Shown here in pieces: positions 8,501 through 17,258 of a DNA stretch of 64,000 bases. Numbering within the stretch: the stretch's first letter is position 1; each line of letters begins with the position of its first letter. Under the pieces are notes generated by a model. The model did no database searches and had not been told where the DNA came from. It saw only the letters and a list, made by a program, of their open reading frames with translations. The translations under genes were made by a program, and so were the position numbers. Origin of the DNA: Aedoeadaptatus coxii (GTDB lineage: Bacteria > Bacillota > Clostridia > Tissierellales > Peptoniphilaceae); contig NZ_KQ960172.1 in NCBI RefSeq assembly GCF_001553115.1, positions 22,011 to 86,010 of the forward strand. Direction: 5' to 3'.

Positions 8501-9504
8501 GCTCTTGCATCTTCTCTTTCATCTAGGTCACCAAAATGTTCAACATTGGAATCTCGAAAATCAGCATCGTATCGATCGATTATGCCGTCTCCGTCGAGAT
8601 CCATTTCGTCTGTCATTTTGAATTTTTGATTCTGAGGCGGTTCAGAAAGTCGATGGTCATTTATTTGATTACTATCGAAATTTGAACTTTGAAGACTTTC
8701 AGCCTGAAACTTTTGATAAACCGCTTTTGCTTGTTTCTTTTTCAGCTTTTCTTTTTTAGGATCTTTCGAACTTACAGGTCTTTCCCTAACGGAAGAACGA
8801 TCAGCTTCAAAAAAGTTTTGATCACTATGAGCTTTTGATTGATCGTCAAAACTTTTTCCATTTCTATCTGCCTTTTCTCTAGGCTTAGATGAAAAGTTAT
8901 CATCAATAGTTTTTTTCTTGTTTAGTTTTTCATACTTCTCTTTTCTTTCAGTTAAATCAACTACACGATTGGCGGGTTTATCTACCAATTCACGTTGAAT
9001 TGCAGCCGAAAGTGGTGATTGTGTTGGAATGTACTTTTGATTTTCCAATTCCTGAAGATAGTCTTGACGACGCCGTTCTTCTTGTAATCGTCGCTCTTCT
9101 ATCTTCCTATTTTCTTCTAACCGACGCTCTTCATCCTGTCGTCTTTGTTCAAGTTCTTTGGCATATTCCGCTTTTGCACGTTCCCTATGTTGTTTCCTCA
9201 TCAGATTTTTTCTATAATTTAATCTTTTTTGTTGTTCATAGGACACCGTGCGTTGAGCATTTATTGCATTTTCAGACTTTCTGAAATCTCGTTTGGCAGT
9301 TTCTTGTTTCTTAACATTTTCTTGTTGATTCGTGTAAGTTCGATAATCCTTGTAAGATGAAGCATGAAAAGATTCATGTTTGGCATTATAGTTATCTCTC
9401 GATCTGTTGAGAGACTGGTTATAATTCTCTTTACTCTTTTGCACTTTGGAAGGGTCAATAGGTTGTTGACTAGGTTTATTTTTATAATTGTTTCTTTTCA
9501 ACAC
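5560..9504 (-). CDS. Conjugative cell-wall hydrolase: M23 + 3D + NlpC/P60 domains
   Basis: A 1,314-residue bitopic protein. Residues 1-575 are a charged, largely disordered cytoplasmic region, including an EF-hand-like DLDGDGIIDRYD segment near 302-313. One membrane helix lies near 580-604. Outside follow an M23 peptidase with H780, D784 and HLH at 860-862; a second, degenerate M23-like region near 940-1045 lacking the metal ligands; a 3D domain (AEDTGG near 1141-1146); and a C-terminal NlpC/P60 domain with C1220, H1274 and H1286. This is the CD1107/VirB1-like wall-opening enzyme of Tn1549-type transfer systems, placed after virB4. The likely start is GTG at 9504; TTG one codon on is also possible. 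Confidence 0.85.
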   Translation of the reverse strand: MLKRNNYKNKPSQQPIDPSKVQKSKENYNQSLNRSRDNYNAKHESFHASSYKDYRTYTNQQENVKKQETAKRDFRKSENAINAQRTVSYEQQKRLNYRKNLMRKQHRERAKAEYAKELEQRRQDEERRLEENRKIEERRLQEERRRQDYLQELENQKYIPTQSPLSAAIQRELVDKPANRVVDLTERKEKYEKLNKKKTIDDNFSSKPREKADRNGKSFDDQSKAHSDQNFFEADRSSVRERPVSSKDPKKEKLKKKQAKAVYQKFQAESLQSSNFDSNQINDHRLSEPPQNQKFKMTDEMDLDGDGIIDRYDADFRDSNVEHFGDLDEREDARAESDYKVSSEKEYSSKNPKDSILFNSETPDNGAEGQPKQKKLIKKAYSSKFRNEQDRKSDLKKEKRFSDKMFFDDEEKMNEAHLNLDQKLESVSDRIARLNKDKNAGADTVARSVGMSALALKAAKKRKQYASRLKNDESSMIHKVKEHKFNIEDEATKRVDQLNADRNMAVETANKTAKAASKAKKANKKANQAYQKARNKKKAREAYLESKGATSNSQSIKERISNAVKNPGQAIKKIGEKGGIKIFALGIIIVLLIFVLFSCVSSSLVGITYLGNTSYLAEFIDVTEADKYYMKQEAELQWEIQNIERVYPGFDEYIVQDDAIGHDPHLLIAYLTVKYEDFKLKDVTGELDSIFKEQYQYNVVKRTEVRYRRNGSPYLYKILEATLYTNDLETVLRSRLGGEDFTGEIGDFGNGQFAQPLKNMSVSSRFGPRRAPVPGASTYHRGVDFRASIGTPVYASEAGKVVTNKFNRFRGWYIVVDHGGGLRSLYQHLNGRAPKPVGSSVQRGEVIAHTGKSGIGSGPHLHYEVHVNGKPVNPLPFIQGNGRRKPKPKPNPPLTPSPSTPEISGGSGDSDKVTDLEKFDIYMESKGNFMLFESPIESDWKGKISRMFGWNVINNKVTLYNWLDINAGGEKVIAVNDGTVSSSSDGLTLTDDTGWKIKYKGVSPTKSGKVKIGDQIGTASGKLSIQIINDQNQILNPYFHLWSESGQVQYKMYNPRPNTNIGSLDFSSGGGWGQGGAMPSEAQPIGDYFIATAYTPDPKENGGYSGTAMGTKLVRGVVAVDPKVIPLGSVLWVEGYGVCRAEDTGGAIKGKRLDLLFETKKEAYNWGRRKVRVAILPKGYKPTGNGGNVSERRISILKEAQRYGGVPYVWGGTSPRGFDCSGFIHYVYKQKGINIPRETVSLYNGARKVSAEQAKPGDIVFFHRTYNTSKPISHVGIYIGNGKMIHASTRGVREANLNSRYWRSKLVGFGSYLP

Positions 9505-9517
9505 TTCACCTTCCTAT

Positions 9518-11983
9518 CTAATACATTTTTTCTCCCGGTTTCGTCGTCATCAATTTATACAACTTAGTTTCCTTCGGAAACTTATCTATAAAGGGAACGA
9601 TAACATTACCGAAATACAATAAGCCCTCTCCTTCTCCTGAGTTGGTAATATAAGAAAGTTGGTCTTGCGAAATTCCAAGACGATGGGCTAGAATTTCACG
9701 GTCACCTGAAGCTTGATTGAGCATCAGAACAAAGTCTGAGTTTTCAATGATGTTTTCAATTTCTTGGCTCAGTAACAAGTCCTTAACGTTTTGCGTGATA
9801 CCCGTCGGAATACCGCCCCATTTTCTGAATCTTTTCCAAATCTCAACAGAGTATTCAGCCGTTTGTCTTTCTTTCAAAAGTAAGTGAAACTCGTCAATAT
9901 AAAAATGAGTCTTTTTATAATTATCACGGTTAATAGATACTCTGTTCCAAACTTGGTCTTGAATAATAAGCATCCCTAGTTTTTTAAGAGCATTACCTAA
10001 ATTTTTAATATCGTAGCAAACGACACGATTGTTAGCATCTACATTTGTTCGATTGTTAAATACTCGAAGCGAACCTGTTACATAGATTTCAAGAGAAGTC
10101 GCTAATCGTTCGGCTTCTATATCTTCTTGTTTTTTGAGTTCATTATAAAGATCTTCTAGAACAGGAATGTTCTCCGGTACCGGATCTTCCAAATACTTCC
10201 TATAAATTGCTCTTGTACAACGGTCGATAATAGTAATTTCCGTCGGTTGCAAACCTTGAGTACCACCAGTTATCAGCTCAAAAAGCGATAGGATAAACGA
10301 CGCTTTAAACATAATCGGGTCATCACCGTCAGCGTAGTTAATATTAATATCCAAAGGATTAATATGATGTTTTGAATTAGGCGAGATTTCAACAACTTCA
10401 CCGCCTAGTGCTTTTACAAGTGGTGAATACTCAGCCTCAGGGTCGCAAATGATAATGTCATTATCCGTAATAAAGAAAGCATTCGTCATCTCTCTTTTCG
10501 CAGAGAAAGATTTACCTGAACCTGGTGTTCCTAGAATAAGCCCGTTAGGATTCTTTAGAGTTCCTCTATCTACCATAATCATATTGTTCGATATGGCATT
10601 TAAACCGTAATAGAGAGCTTTTCCTCCCATGAACAACTCTTGGGTCGTAAAGGGAACAAAAATAGCTGCACAAGACGTTGTGAGCTTCCGCTCGAAGTCT
10701 ATTTGATTTACTCCCATAGGCAATGCGGACATAAGTCCTTGTTCCTGTTGATAATCCATACGCTTTAAACTGCAATTATATTTTTGAATAATACCATTCA
10801 ATTGAAAGATGATATTTTCAAGCTTCTTCCTACTTTTTGCAAAGGTCGTGATTTGGAAGCTAACAATAAAATGACGTTCATTACGTCCTTGTAATTCTTC
10901 CAAGAGATTTTTAGCCTCTTCTGAAAAATTCGCAAGGTCTGAGGGAATAATATCCATGTCATAGCCTGAACGAACGGCTTTCTTCTGTTCTTCAATCTTG
11001 GTACGATCTAAGTCGGTAATTGTCCGCTTAACTTCCTTGATCGCTTCCTGTTGATCCATGGAACGAATATGAATATTTACCAGTAGATCATCTTCGATAT
11101 CTAATATCTCAGCGAGCATTTTATCTGAAAGCTCCGGAGCATCAATTCTTAGGAAGCTACTTGCACCATACATTTGTCCCATTTTAAAAATACGTTGATT
11201 TTGGAAATTAAAAGATGAGGGAGATATATAGTCCTTCGTCGTCATGCTTCCGGTTCTTACATTATGCCAATCGAAGGTCGTCCGCTCCCTATCGCTTCCT
11301 TGATTTAAAATATCGTGAAGTAATTCAATACGTTGCTTTCCCGTTAAACACTCTGCTTGTACGCCCAGTGTTTTAAAGTTATTTCGTATGTCTGTTTCTA
11401 TCCGTTCAAGTCTTGGAATAGCTTCCTTCAGATTTTTAGCTTTAATGGAAAAAGTAATGAATTTACGCTTTATAAGCCCATTATTACCTTTGGATAATTG
11501 ATTGCGCAGCATTCTACTATATTCCATTCGAATGTCATTGAACGGGTCATTTTGCTTTTGTATTCGAATATTGTGCATGAGCCTATCGGCAAAACCTGTT
11601 AAATTTAAAAAAGTTAATTGAAAATCGATAGTCGAGTCGAAATAGTTTAAGAACTTACAATAGTCATCAAATATTTTCCTCTGATCTTCAGGCTTTGCCA
11701 ATCGGTAGTTAATATCTGTAAACTCAATGCACTTGTTATAACGCCCATCTTCAAGCTTCATAATCCCATCTTGGAAGATCTTCTCGTAAGGCAAGGTATC
11801 TTGCGTCGTATAAACTTCGTTATCTTCCTTTTTAACAAATAACTGTAACATGTTTTGAAAGACTTGGGGAGTCTTGGAATTTGACTTAGATTTTGTATTC
11901 CCAAAATCTTCTTTGTTTCTTTTTGCAGCATCAATGTTTGATTTCAAACGTTGTTCCTGTTTCTTTTGAAAATTTTGATTCAA
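9518..11983 (-). CDS. virB4: VirB4-type conjugation ATPase
   Basis: An 821-residue TrsE/VirB4-like ATPase. Walker A is GTPGSGKS (residues 485-492); a Walker B-type FYIDEFHLL lies near residue 710. The C-terminal half keeps the SGDREILAHRLGIS region typical of the family. It should energise the type IV secretion channel at the membrane. Start is TTG at 11,983, preceded by GAGGTGA at good spacing. It follows the PrgI gene closely and is followed by the wall hydrolase, the conserved order of Gram-positive ICE transfer modules. Confidence 0.92.
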   Translation of the reverse strand: MNQNFQKKQEQRLKSNIDAAKRNKEDFGNTKSKSNSKTPQVFQNMLQLFVKKEDNEVYTTQDTLPYEKIFQDGIMKLEDGRYNKCIEFTDINYRLAKPEDQRKIFDDYCKFLNYFDSTIDFQLTFLNLTGFADRLMHNIRIQKQNDPFNDIRMEYSRMLRNQLSKGNNGLIKRKFITFSIKAKNLKEAIPRLERIETDIRNNFKTLGVQAECLTGKQRIELLHDILNQGSDRERTTFDWHNVRTGSMTTKDYISPSSFNFQNQRIFKMGQMYGASSFLRIDAPELSDKMLAEILDIEDDLLVNIHIRSMDQQEAIKEVKRTITDLDRTKIEEQKKAVRSGYDMDIIPSDLANFSEEAKNLLEELQGRNERHFIVSFQITTFAKSRKKLENIIFQLNGIIQKYNCSLKRMDYQQEQGLMSALPMGVNQIDFERKLTTSCAAIFVPFTTQELFMGGKALYYGLNAISNNMIMVDRGTLKNPNGLILGTPGSGKSFSAKREMTNAFFITDNDIIICDPEAEYSPLVKALGGEVVEISPNSKHHINPLDININYADGDDPIMFKASFILSLFELITGGTQGLQPTEITIIDRCTRAIYRKYLEDPVPENIPVLEDLYNELKKQEDIEAERLATSLEIYVTGSLRVFNNRTNVDANNRVVCYDIKNLGNALKKLGMLIIQDQVWNRVSINRDNYKKTHFYIDEFHLLLKERQTAEYSVEIWKRFRKWGGIPTGITQNVKDLLLSQEIENIIENSDFVLMLNQASGDREILAHRLGISQDQLSYITNSGEGEGLLYFGNVIVPFIDKFPKETKLYKLMTTKPGEKMY

Positions 11984-11990
11984 GACGGTC

Positions 11991-12347
11991 TCACCTCTTT
12001 TTTCTCTTTGTTTTTTTTGTTTTAGTTGGCACTTCTTTTTTATTTGAAGTTAGTGTCTTATAGCGTCTTATTCCTGGTCTGAAGTATTTTTGACGGCAAA
12101 CAATGTAGAGATATTTTTCTAAAGTCATACCGTCTTTTTTGAATATCCCGGCAATAAAAAAAGGACTCGCTATGATAAACATCAAAATAGATCTTACGTC
12201 GCTTGGAAGTATTCCACGGGTAAACCAATATGCCGGAATTGCCAGTGCAGCACCGATAGAAAAACAGATCAATTGACGCTTTGTCAGATTAAAGACGACC
12301 TTCGCTTCATACCTCGATAAGTCTCTTGGTACATTTACATAAGCCAT
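11991..12347 (-). CDS. PrgI-family membrane protein (VirB3-like)
   Basis: A 118-residue protein beginning MAYVNVPRDLSRYEAKVVFNL, the typical PrgI opening. Two adjacent membrane segments follow (RQLICFSIGAALAIPAYWF and SILMFIIASPFFIAGIF), then a basic end. PrgI sits directly before virB4 in Firmicute transfer operons, as here, and is regarded as the VirB3 counterpart. GGAGGTAAG precedes the ATG. Confidence 0.85.
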   Translation of the reverse strand: MAYVNVPRDLSRYEAKVVFNLTKRQLICFSIGAALAIPAYWFTRGILPSDVRSILMFIIASPFFIAGIFKKDGMTLEKYLYIVCRQKYFRPGIRRYKTLTSNKKEVPTKTKKTKRKKR

Positions 12348-12366
12348 TTACTTACCTCCATTCTTG

Positions 12367-13227
12367 TTATGCCGCTGATACTATGGCACTTGCTGCGGAT
12401 TTCGTCCTGAATAGTACAATGACAGCTAATAAACTCGCTGCTAAGAAGGAGAACATAAACGTCCATGGATTACCATCTTTTGCTACCGTCAAGGACTGTA
12501 CGAATACCGACCATGCCCCTAATGTGATAATAATAAACAAACCTTGCAAACCTAATGCCACAGCGGATTTGATATAGGAGTCCCCTATATGTCCGTATCG
12601 GCTAGATGTTAGAGTTGCAAACGGTAACGCACCAACTGAAATTATGAAATACATTTCTATAATGCGTCCTACACATATAACCCAAATAACAATGCCTAAT
12701 GCCCACACAATCATCTGCATAGCGTTAAGTTGCGTCGTGAAAAACATCAGATCCACTATTCCCATCTTTTCTATGCTTGCTTTCATCGCATCTTGTCCTA
12801 CTTGGAATTGTTCAATACTAACTCCTGAAGCTGAACGTATGACTGACTGCATGACATCAAATATAGCCATTGAAAATTCAAAAGCATGACTTACTAGATA
12901 AATGGATATAGTTGTTTTAAAAATCCACTTGAAAAAAATAAAAGTCTCAAAATCGTTAAAGTTATTCCTATCGATAACAAGGTGTACAATTTCATATATC
13001 GCTATAAAGGTAATAATTAAGACGGCGATTGGTATAACCGCCGTCTCATTAATACTTTTTGCCAAATTGAATAAGTCTGAATTATATGCCTGTGGAGTTT
13101 GTGATACGACATCGCCAGCTTTTGTCATTTGATCGTTCATCATATTCTGCATATTTTCAAAGACTTTCATACAGTTATCGATCATAGGTTGCTTTAAGCC
13201 ATTGAGAAACTTCTCTGCTAACTGCAT
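12367..13227 (-). CDS. VirB6/TrbL-like polytopic conjugation protein
   Basis: About 286 residues with an amphipathic N-terminus and five or six membrane segments (for example VIPIAVLIITFIAIYEIVHL and MIVWALGIVIWVICVGRIIE). This fits the VirB6/TrbL-like channel protein that lies between Maff2 and PrgI in Tn1549-like elements. ATG at 13,227 is chosen because GGAGG lies five bases upstream; a GTG two codons earlier overlaps that site. Directly upstream lies the severed 3' end of the Maff2 gene, so its transcription from the ICE promoter is now interrupted by the 17-kb insertion. Confidence 0.75.
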   Translation of the reverse strand: MQLAEKFLNGLKQPMIDNCMKVFENMQNMMNDQMTKAGDVVSQTPQAYNSDLFNLAKSINETAVIPIAVLIITFIAIYEIVHLVIDRNNFNDFETFIFFKWIFKTTISIYLVSHAFEFSMAIFDVMQSVIRSASGVSIEQFQVGQDAMKASIEKMGIVDLMFFTTQLNAMQMIVWALGIVIWVICVGRIIEMYFIISVGALPFATLTSSRYGHIGDSYIKSAVALGLQGLFIIITLGAWSVFVQSLTVAKDGNPWTFMFSFLAASLLAVIVLFRTKSAASAIVSAA

Positions 13228-13269
13228 AAGCACCTCCTCGATAAAAGGCTACTATTAATTTGTTTTGTC

Positions 13270-13350
13270 TTAAAATAATCCCGATAATTGGGGAATTAGT
13301 TGCGTAGCAATTAAAACAACGCCACCGCCTGCCATTAGTTGCTTTATGCC
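13270..13350 (-). pseudogene. C-terminal fragment of Maff2-family gene
   Basis: Reading the minus strand from 13,350 gives GIKQLMAGGGVVLIATQLIP then QLSGLF and a stop at 13,270-13,272. That is the usual C-terminal half of Maff2 proteins, small hydrophobic proteins encoded between virD4 and the VirB6-like gene. The frame runs directly into the stop of the serine recombinase (13,354-13,356), with no start codon or RBS. The matching N-terminal half is at 30,527-30,685. Confidence 0.8.
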
Positions 13351-13353
13351 TAA

Positions 13354-15000
13354 TTAGAGATTGTAAAATACTTGTAGTGTGTCTGTATTTCCTATGAAAT
13401 TGTAGTAAATATCAATTGTTTGGGTGATTTCTCCATTCACTACTTCTTTTTCGTGAACATAGATTTTTGAGATGAGTTCGTTTAAGGTTTCTTTGTCCAG
13501 CTTCTTTATATCCCTATGTTTTTTTATGAGTTCAATCCATTTTTTAACATTAATATCTTCAAGATCTTCTTTAACAATCAATTTTTGATTATCTTCTATT
13601 CTTTGGTTAAGATAGTCTTGTTCGTTTTGTGATTTTTCAAGAATTTTTTGGAAGTTACTTTCACTTATCTTATTGTCTAGCCAGTCATCATATAATCTTT
13701 CAATCTTTTTAGTTAAGTCTTCTACTCTTATTTGATCTTCGTAAATCTTATCCATAATAAATTTTTGTTCTTCTTCATTATCAATTTCTCGTGATTTTTC
13801 AAGTGCTTTTATAATTTCTTTTTCATCTTTTAATGCTATTTCTGCATTTTTTCTAATATCCTTAAGCACTATCTCATAAAGAGTATCGTAATAAATTCTA
13901 TGTTGACTACATAATGATTTTCCATATCTTCTATAAGTGTTACAAGTGAGTAACTTTTCTCTTTTTTTCGATTTGTTTCTTCCAAGATTTAAAGATTTTC
14001 CACAATCGGGACATTTCACAATTCCTGCAAATATACTTTCTTCTCCATTTTTAAATGGTCTTCTCCTGCTCTTTAATTTTTCATTTGCTATATTATAAAT
14101 ATCTTCAGAAATAATTGGTTCGTGTGTATTTTCTACTATTATCCATTCCTCTTTGGGTTTATCGGATAACCAACCTACTTTGAATTTATAATTAACTTTT
14201 TGACTAGCAATATGACCAATATAAACTGGGTTTTCAATAATTTCTTTTAGGGTTGTGCAGTCCCACCAATACTCTCCACCATCTACGGTCATTTCTAACT
14301 TAGTTTTTTTATTTCTAAGTCCTTTTTTTCTATTCCACCAGGTAGGTGTAGGTATTTTTTCTTCAAATAGTCTTCTTCTAATTGCTTGTACTCCATAACC
14401 ACTAAAAGCAAGATCAAAAATTTTTTCAACAATCCATGAAGTTTCATCATCGATTACTAATTTATGTGGATCTTCATTGTCTTTCCTATATCCTATTGGA
14501 GCAAGACAACCAATAAATTTTCCTTGCCTTGCTCTTGTCATATAGGCAGATTTCATCTTTTTAGAAACATCTCTTGAATAAAACTCGTTTAAAACATTTT
14601 TAAAAGGAACTATTTCGTTGTTTTCTTGAAAGGTATCTACTCCATCATTTAAAGCTATATATCTGACATTGTTCTTTGGGAAGAAATTTTCTGTATAGTA
14701 CCCAGTCTGCAAATAGTTTCTTCCAAGTCTTGATAAGTCCTTAGTGATTACTATATCCACTTTTTTATTTTCAATATCTCTAATTAGTCTTTGAAATGAT
14801 GGTCTATTTGTATTTAATCCAGTATATCCATCATCTATATATACATCGTAAATACTCCAACCCCTTGATTTTACATAGTTTTCTAAAAGTTCCTTTTGGT
14901 TTTGTATGCTGGCACTCTCTCCTTTCTGCTCATCATCTTTAGATAGTCTGCAATAAATTGCAGCTTTGAATGAAAAGTGATTTGAATTTGTTTGTATCAT
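13354..15000 (-). CDS. Large serine recombinase of the nested element
   Basis: A 548-residue TndX/TnpX-type recombinase. The resolvase domain has catalytic Ser20 in YCRLSKDD and the KDLSRLGRN motif. A recombinase domain with a CPDCGKSL zinc ribbon (cysteine pairs about 40 residues apart) and a long C-terminal coiled coil follow. Such enzymes integrate and excise mobilizable elements and leave only a very short duplicated core. Its stop codon lies within a few bases of the boundary with the split Maff2 gene, as expected for the element's own integrase at one end. AGGAGG precedes the ATG. Confidence 0.93.
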   Translation of the reverse strand: MIQTNSNHFSFKAAIYCRLSKDDEQKGESASIQNQKELLENYVKSRGWSIYDVYIDDGYTGLNTNRPSFQRLIRDIENKKVDIVITKDLSRLGRNYLQTGYYTENFFPKNNVRYIALNDGVDTFQENNEIVPFKNVLNEFYSRDVSKKMKSAYMTRARQGKFIGCLAPIGYRKDNEDPHKLVIDDETSWIVEKIFDLAFSGYGVQAIRRRLFEEKIPTPTWWNRKKGLRNKKTKLEMTVDGGEYWWDCTTLKEIIENPVYIGHIASQKVNYKFKVGWLSDKPKEEWIIVENTHEPIISEDIYNIANEKLKSRRRPFKNGEESIFAGIVKCPDCGKSLNLGRNKSKKREKLLTCNTYRRYGKSLCSQHRIYYDTLYEIVLKDIRKNAEIALKDEKEIIKALEKSREIDNEEEQKFIMDKIYEDQIRVEDLTKKIERLYDDWLDNKISESNFQKILEKSQNEQDYLNQRIEDNQKLIVKEDLEDINVKKWIELIKKHRDIKKLDKETLNELISKIYVHEKEVVNGEITQTIDIYYNFIGNTDTLQVFYNL

Positions 15001-15003
15001 TTC

Positions 15004-15228
15004 CTATTCCTCCTTATTTGAGTTTTCGGAAATAACACAACTTTCTCTAAAACTATTTTTATTATAGCACTCTTTTTTATTACTATCAATATTATATTTG
15101 TTATACTCAATTTCATTAGTATTATTTAATTTGCTTGATTTTTTTATTAGTCTTAGAAAAGCGTCCGTATCTGTTCTTCTATCATCATAATTTCTTTTTA
15201 CAATGTATTTTGTTTGTCTTTTTGTCAT
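15004..15228 (-). CDS. Small protein paired with the serine recombinase
   Basis: A 74-residue, Asn/Lys-rich protein starting MTKRQTKYIVKRNYDDRRTD. Similar short proteins starting with a KRQTKY-like motif and ending in a D-x-F-L-x-L-I segment accompany serine recombinases of clostridial elements (remembered pattern, not checked). It ends three bases before the recombinase start, so the two are co-transcribed. Perhaps a directionality or regulatory factor; function unknown. A strong hairpin with a T-run lies just upstream of its RBS. Confidence 0.5.
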   Translation of the reverse strand: MTKRQTKYIVKRNYDDRRTDTDAFLRLIKKSSKLNNTNEIEYNKYNIDSNKKECYNKNSFRESCVISENSNKEE

Positions 15229-15250
15229 AGCTTATCCTTTCATACAATAA

Positions 15251-15291
15251 AAAAAAGGCGATTAGATTTTTAATTTTCTAATCGCCTTTTA
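15251..15291 (-). terminator. Hairpin with U-tract upstream of the recombinase operon
   Basis: AGGCGATTAGA (15,256-15,266) and TCTAATCGCCT (15,277-15,287) form a perfect 11-bp stem, flanked by A-runs and T-runs so it could act in both directions. On the minus strand it ends 23 bases before the start codon at 15,228. Confidence 0.75.
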
Positions 15292-15382
15292 AGTGTCATA
15301 TTTACATTTTTATTATCTCTGGCATACTTTGATACCTTTTTAGACTTAAAGTCTTTAATAATGCCTTTCCACCTCTTTTTAC

Positions 15383-16096
15383 CTATAAAGATTCTCCTAC
15401 GTCATAGTTCATTTTTTTATTCCCTCCTTGATGTCTTAGTTTTTCTTTGTCTTCTTCATACCATTTTAAGATTGTCGCATAGTGGTTTTGATAGGTCTTG
15501 CCACTACTTTTCATGTATCTTGATAGTTTATTTATCATTATTTCTGTGTGTGAGTTTAATTTTTCTTTAAGGGTCTTATATTCTTCTTTGCTTAACCTTA
15601 CATTTTTGAATTCTCCATAAAAAATGGGGGTGGACTTTTTATCTATCTCTCCCTCTCTCCCCTTATCTATACTAACCTTATCTAATCTACCCTTATCTAT
15701 ACTGGGTTGACCACTTGACAACCTTTGGTTAACCAGATGACAACCAACTTTTTCTTCTGAAATATATGCTCCATTGTCCGTTTGATAAAGCTGCTGTTTC
15801 TGATCGATATACATTGTTGGCTTATATCTGTCTTTTCTAATAAAGTTATTTATCTTCCAATGAGTAATGACGATAATTCCCTGATCAAAGACTATCACAA
15901 AGCCTTTGGCAATAAGTATTTTTAGGTCATCTTCATTTGCTCCGATAATCTTGATGATTTTCTTAGGGTTATTTACAAAACCGTCATCATCTGCTCGCAT
16001 TGATAAATGAAAATACAGACATTGACTACTTAGTGGCATATCCAAAAATAAGTCGCTATCCACTATCTTTAGTGAAAACATTCTTTTATCTGCCAT
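15383..16096 (-). CDS. Replisome-organizer-like replication protein
   Basis: A 237-residue protein. The N-terminal part (MADKRMFSLKIVDSDLFLDM ... LYFHLSMRADDDGFVNNP ... KGFVIVFDQGIIVITHWKIN) is the winged-helix region of phage-type replisome organizers and DnaD-like proteins. A low-complexity linker with two RxDK-SIDKGR-type repeats follows, then a C-terminal helical segment (MINKLSRYMKSSGKTYQNHY) seen in the same family. Such genes let mobilizable elements replicate after excision (inference). A wobble-paired hairpin with T-run lies 20 bases upstream of the start. Confidence 0.7.
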   Translation of the reverse strand: MADKRMFSLKIVDSDLFLDMPLSSQCLYFHLSMRADDDGFVNNPKKIIKIIGANEDDLKILIAKGFVIVFDQGIIVITHWKINNFIRKDRYKPTMYIDQKQQLYQTDNGAYISEEKVGCHLVNQRLSSGQPSIDKGRLDKVSIDKGREGEIDKKSTPIFYGEFKNVRLSKEEYKTLKEKLNSHTEIMINKLSRYMKSSGKTYQNHYATILKWYEEDKEKLRHQGGNKKMNYDVGESL

Positions 16097-16116
16097 GCTC
16101 TCCTACCTTTCTTCAA

Positions 16117-16152
16117 ATAAAAAAAGACGATAGTTTTTACTTCTACCGCCTT
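16117..16152 (-). terminator. Hairpin with U-tract upstream of the replisome-organizer gene
   Basis: Minus strand GGCGGTAG (16,143-16,150) pairs with CTATCGTC (16,126-16,133) using two G-T pairs, followed by TTTTTTT and then AAAGGTAGGAG and the ATG. It has the same geometry as the hairpins before 15,228, 18,220 and 20,915. Confidence 0.55.
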
Positions 16153-16178
16153 GTGTACATTTATTATGTTTTTAAAAT

Positions 16179-17249
16179 TTATTTTAGTTCGTTTTCAATT
16201 TCTTCTATGGTTGGTAATGCTCCCTTTAAACTTTCAGGAATTAAGTTTTGTAGATGATATTCTGAAATTCCAATAGGCTCTCTGGAGCTTTCAGAAGCAT
16301 ATTTTGCCAATACATTATCCTTTGTCTTACAGATTAAAAGACCTATTGTTTGATTATCCCCATCTCCCTTTAATATATGGTTTACAGATGTTACATAGGT
16401 TCCAAGTTGTCCTATATCCGCAGGTTTAAATGCGGAAATTTTAACCTCCACAACTACATAGCAATGTAGCTTAATGTTGTAGAATAACATATCAATAAAT
16501 TCTTCTGAATTTCCAACTACAAGTCTATATTCTCTGCCCACGAACGAAAAACCTGTCCCTAGCTCCAATAAGAATTTTTGAATATTATCCATCAAAGCGT
16601 CTTTCAATTCTTTTTCATCATAATTTTGCCTTATAGATATAAAGTCAAAATTATACGGATCTCTCGTCATTTCATTGGCTAAATCACTTTGTGTAGCAGG
16701 CAAATTATTTGTGAAATTTGTTATTGCTTTTCCTTGTCTTTCAAATAGATCTGTATCCAAGAAATTTAAAAGCACCGCTCTACTCCAGCTATTTTCTAAT
16801 GTTTTAGATATAAAGAAAAATGCTTTATTCAAATTTCCCTCACATCTATCCATAATATATCTTTGATGTCCCCATGGGATACTAAAAATCATATTAAAAT
16901 CTCCACCGACTTTAGATATTTGTAAATCGTCCACAAGCTGTGGACGATTTAATGGCGAATACATTTCATAAAATTTCTTCATATATTTTAAATTAGTAAC
17001 AGAAAATCCTTTAACATTGGGAATTTCATTTTTTAAATCCGAACTTAATTTTTTATAGAATCCGCTTCCCCATCTGCTTTCTGCCTTTAAGTTAATAATT
17101 TCTTCTCCTAAACTATAATAAAACTTTAGCATTTCAGAATTGACCGAAACTGCTGCTTTAAGTTGTCTGCTTGTATATGATCTTTTTATTTTCTCAAGCA
17201 TTTTTATATATTCACCATCTCCTATAATATCTAAATCTTTTTTATCCAT
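16179..17249 (-). CDS. YhcG/DUF1016-family PDDEXK nuclease-like protein
   Basis: A 356-residue protein. The N-terminal helical domain (SYTSRQLKAAVSVNSEMLKF ... YYSLGEEI ... WGSGFYKKLSSDL ... GFSVTNLKYMKKFYE) and C-terminal PDDEXK-like domain (FIDMLFYNIKLHCYVVVEVK then GQLGTY) match the YhcG nuclease family. The D-(x)n-E-x-K active-site pattern is present in DMLFYN...VEVK. ATG at 17,249 is used, with GGAG upstream; the GTG three codons earlier overlaps the RBS. YhcG proteins occur near restriction-modification and mobile genes. A defence or element-stability role is inference. Confidence 0.8.
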   Translation of the reverse strand: MDKKDLDIIGDGEYIKMLEKIKRSYTSRQLKAAVSVNSEMLKFYYSLGEEIINLKAESRWGSGFYKKLSSDLKNEIPNVKGFSVTNLKYMKKFYEMYSPLNRPQLVDDLQISKVGGDFNMIFSIPWGHQRYIMDRCEGNLNKAFFFISKTLENSWSRAVLLNFLDTDLFERQGKAITNFTNNLPATQSDLANEMTRDPYNFDFISIRQNYDEKELKDALMDNIQKFLLELGTGFSFVGREYRLVVGNSEEFIDMLFYNIKLHCYVVVEVKISAFKPADIGQLGTYVTSVNHILKGDGDNQTIGLLICKTKDNVLAKYASESSREPIGISEYHLQNLIPESLKGALPTIEEIENELK

Positions 17250-17258
17250 TCTAATCAC

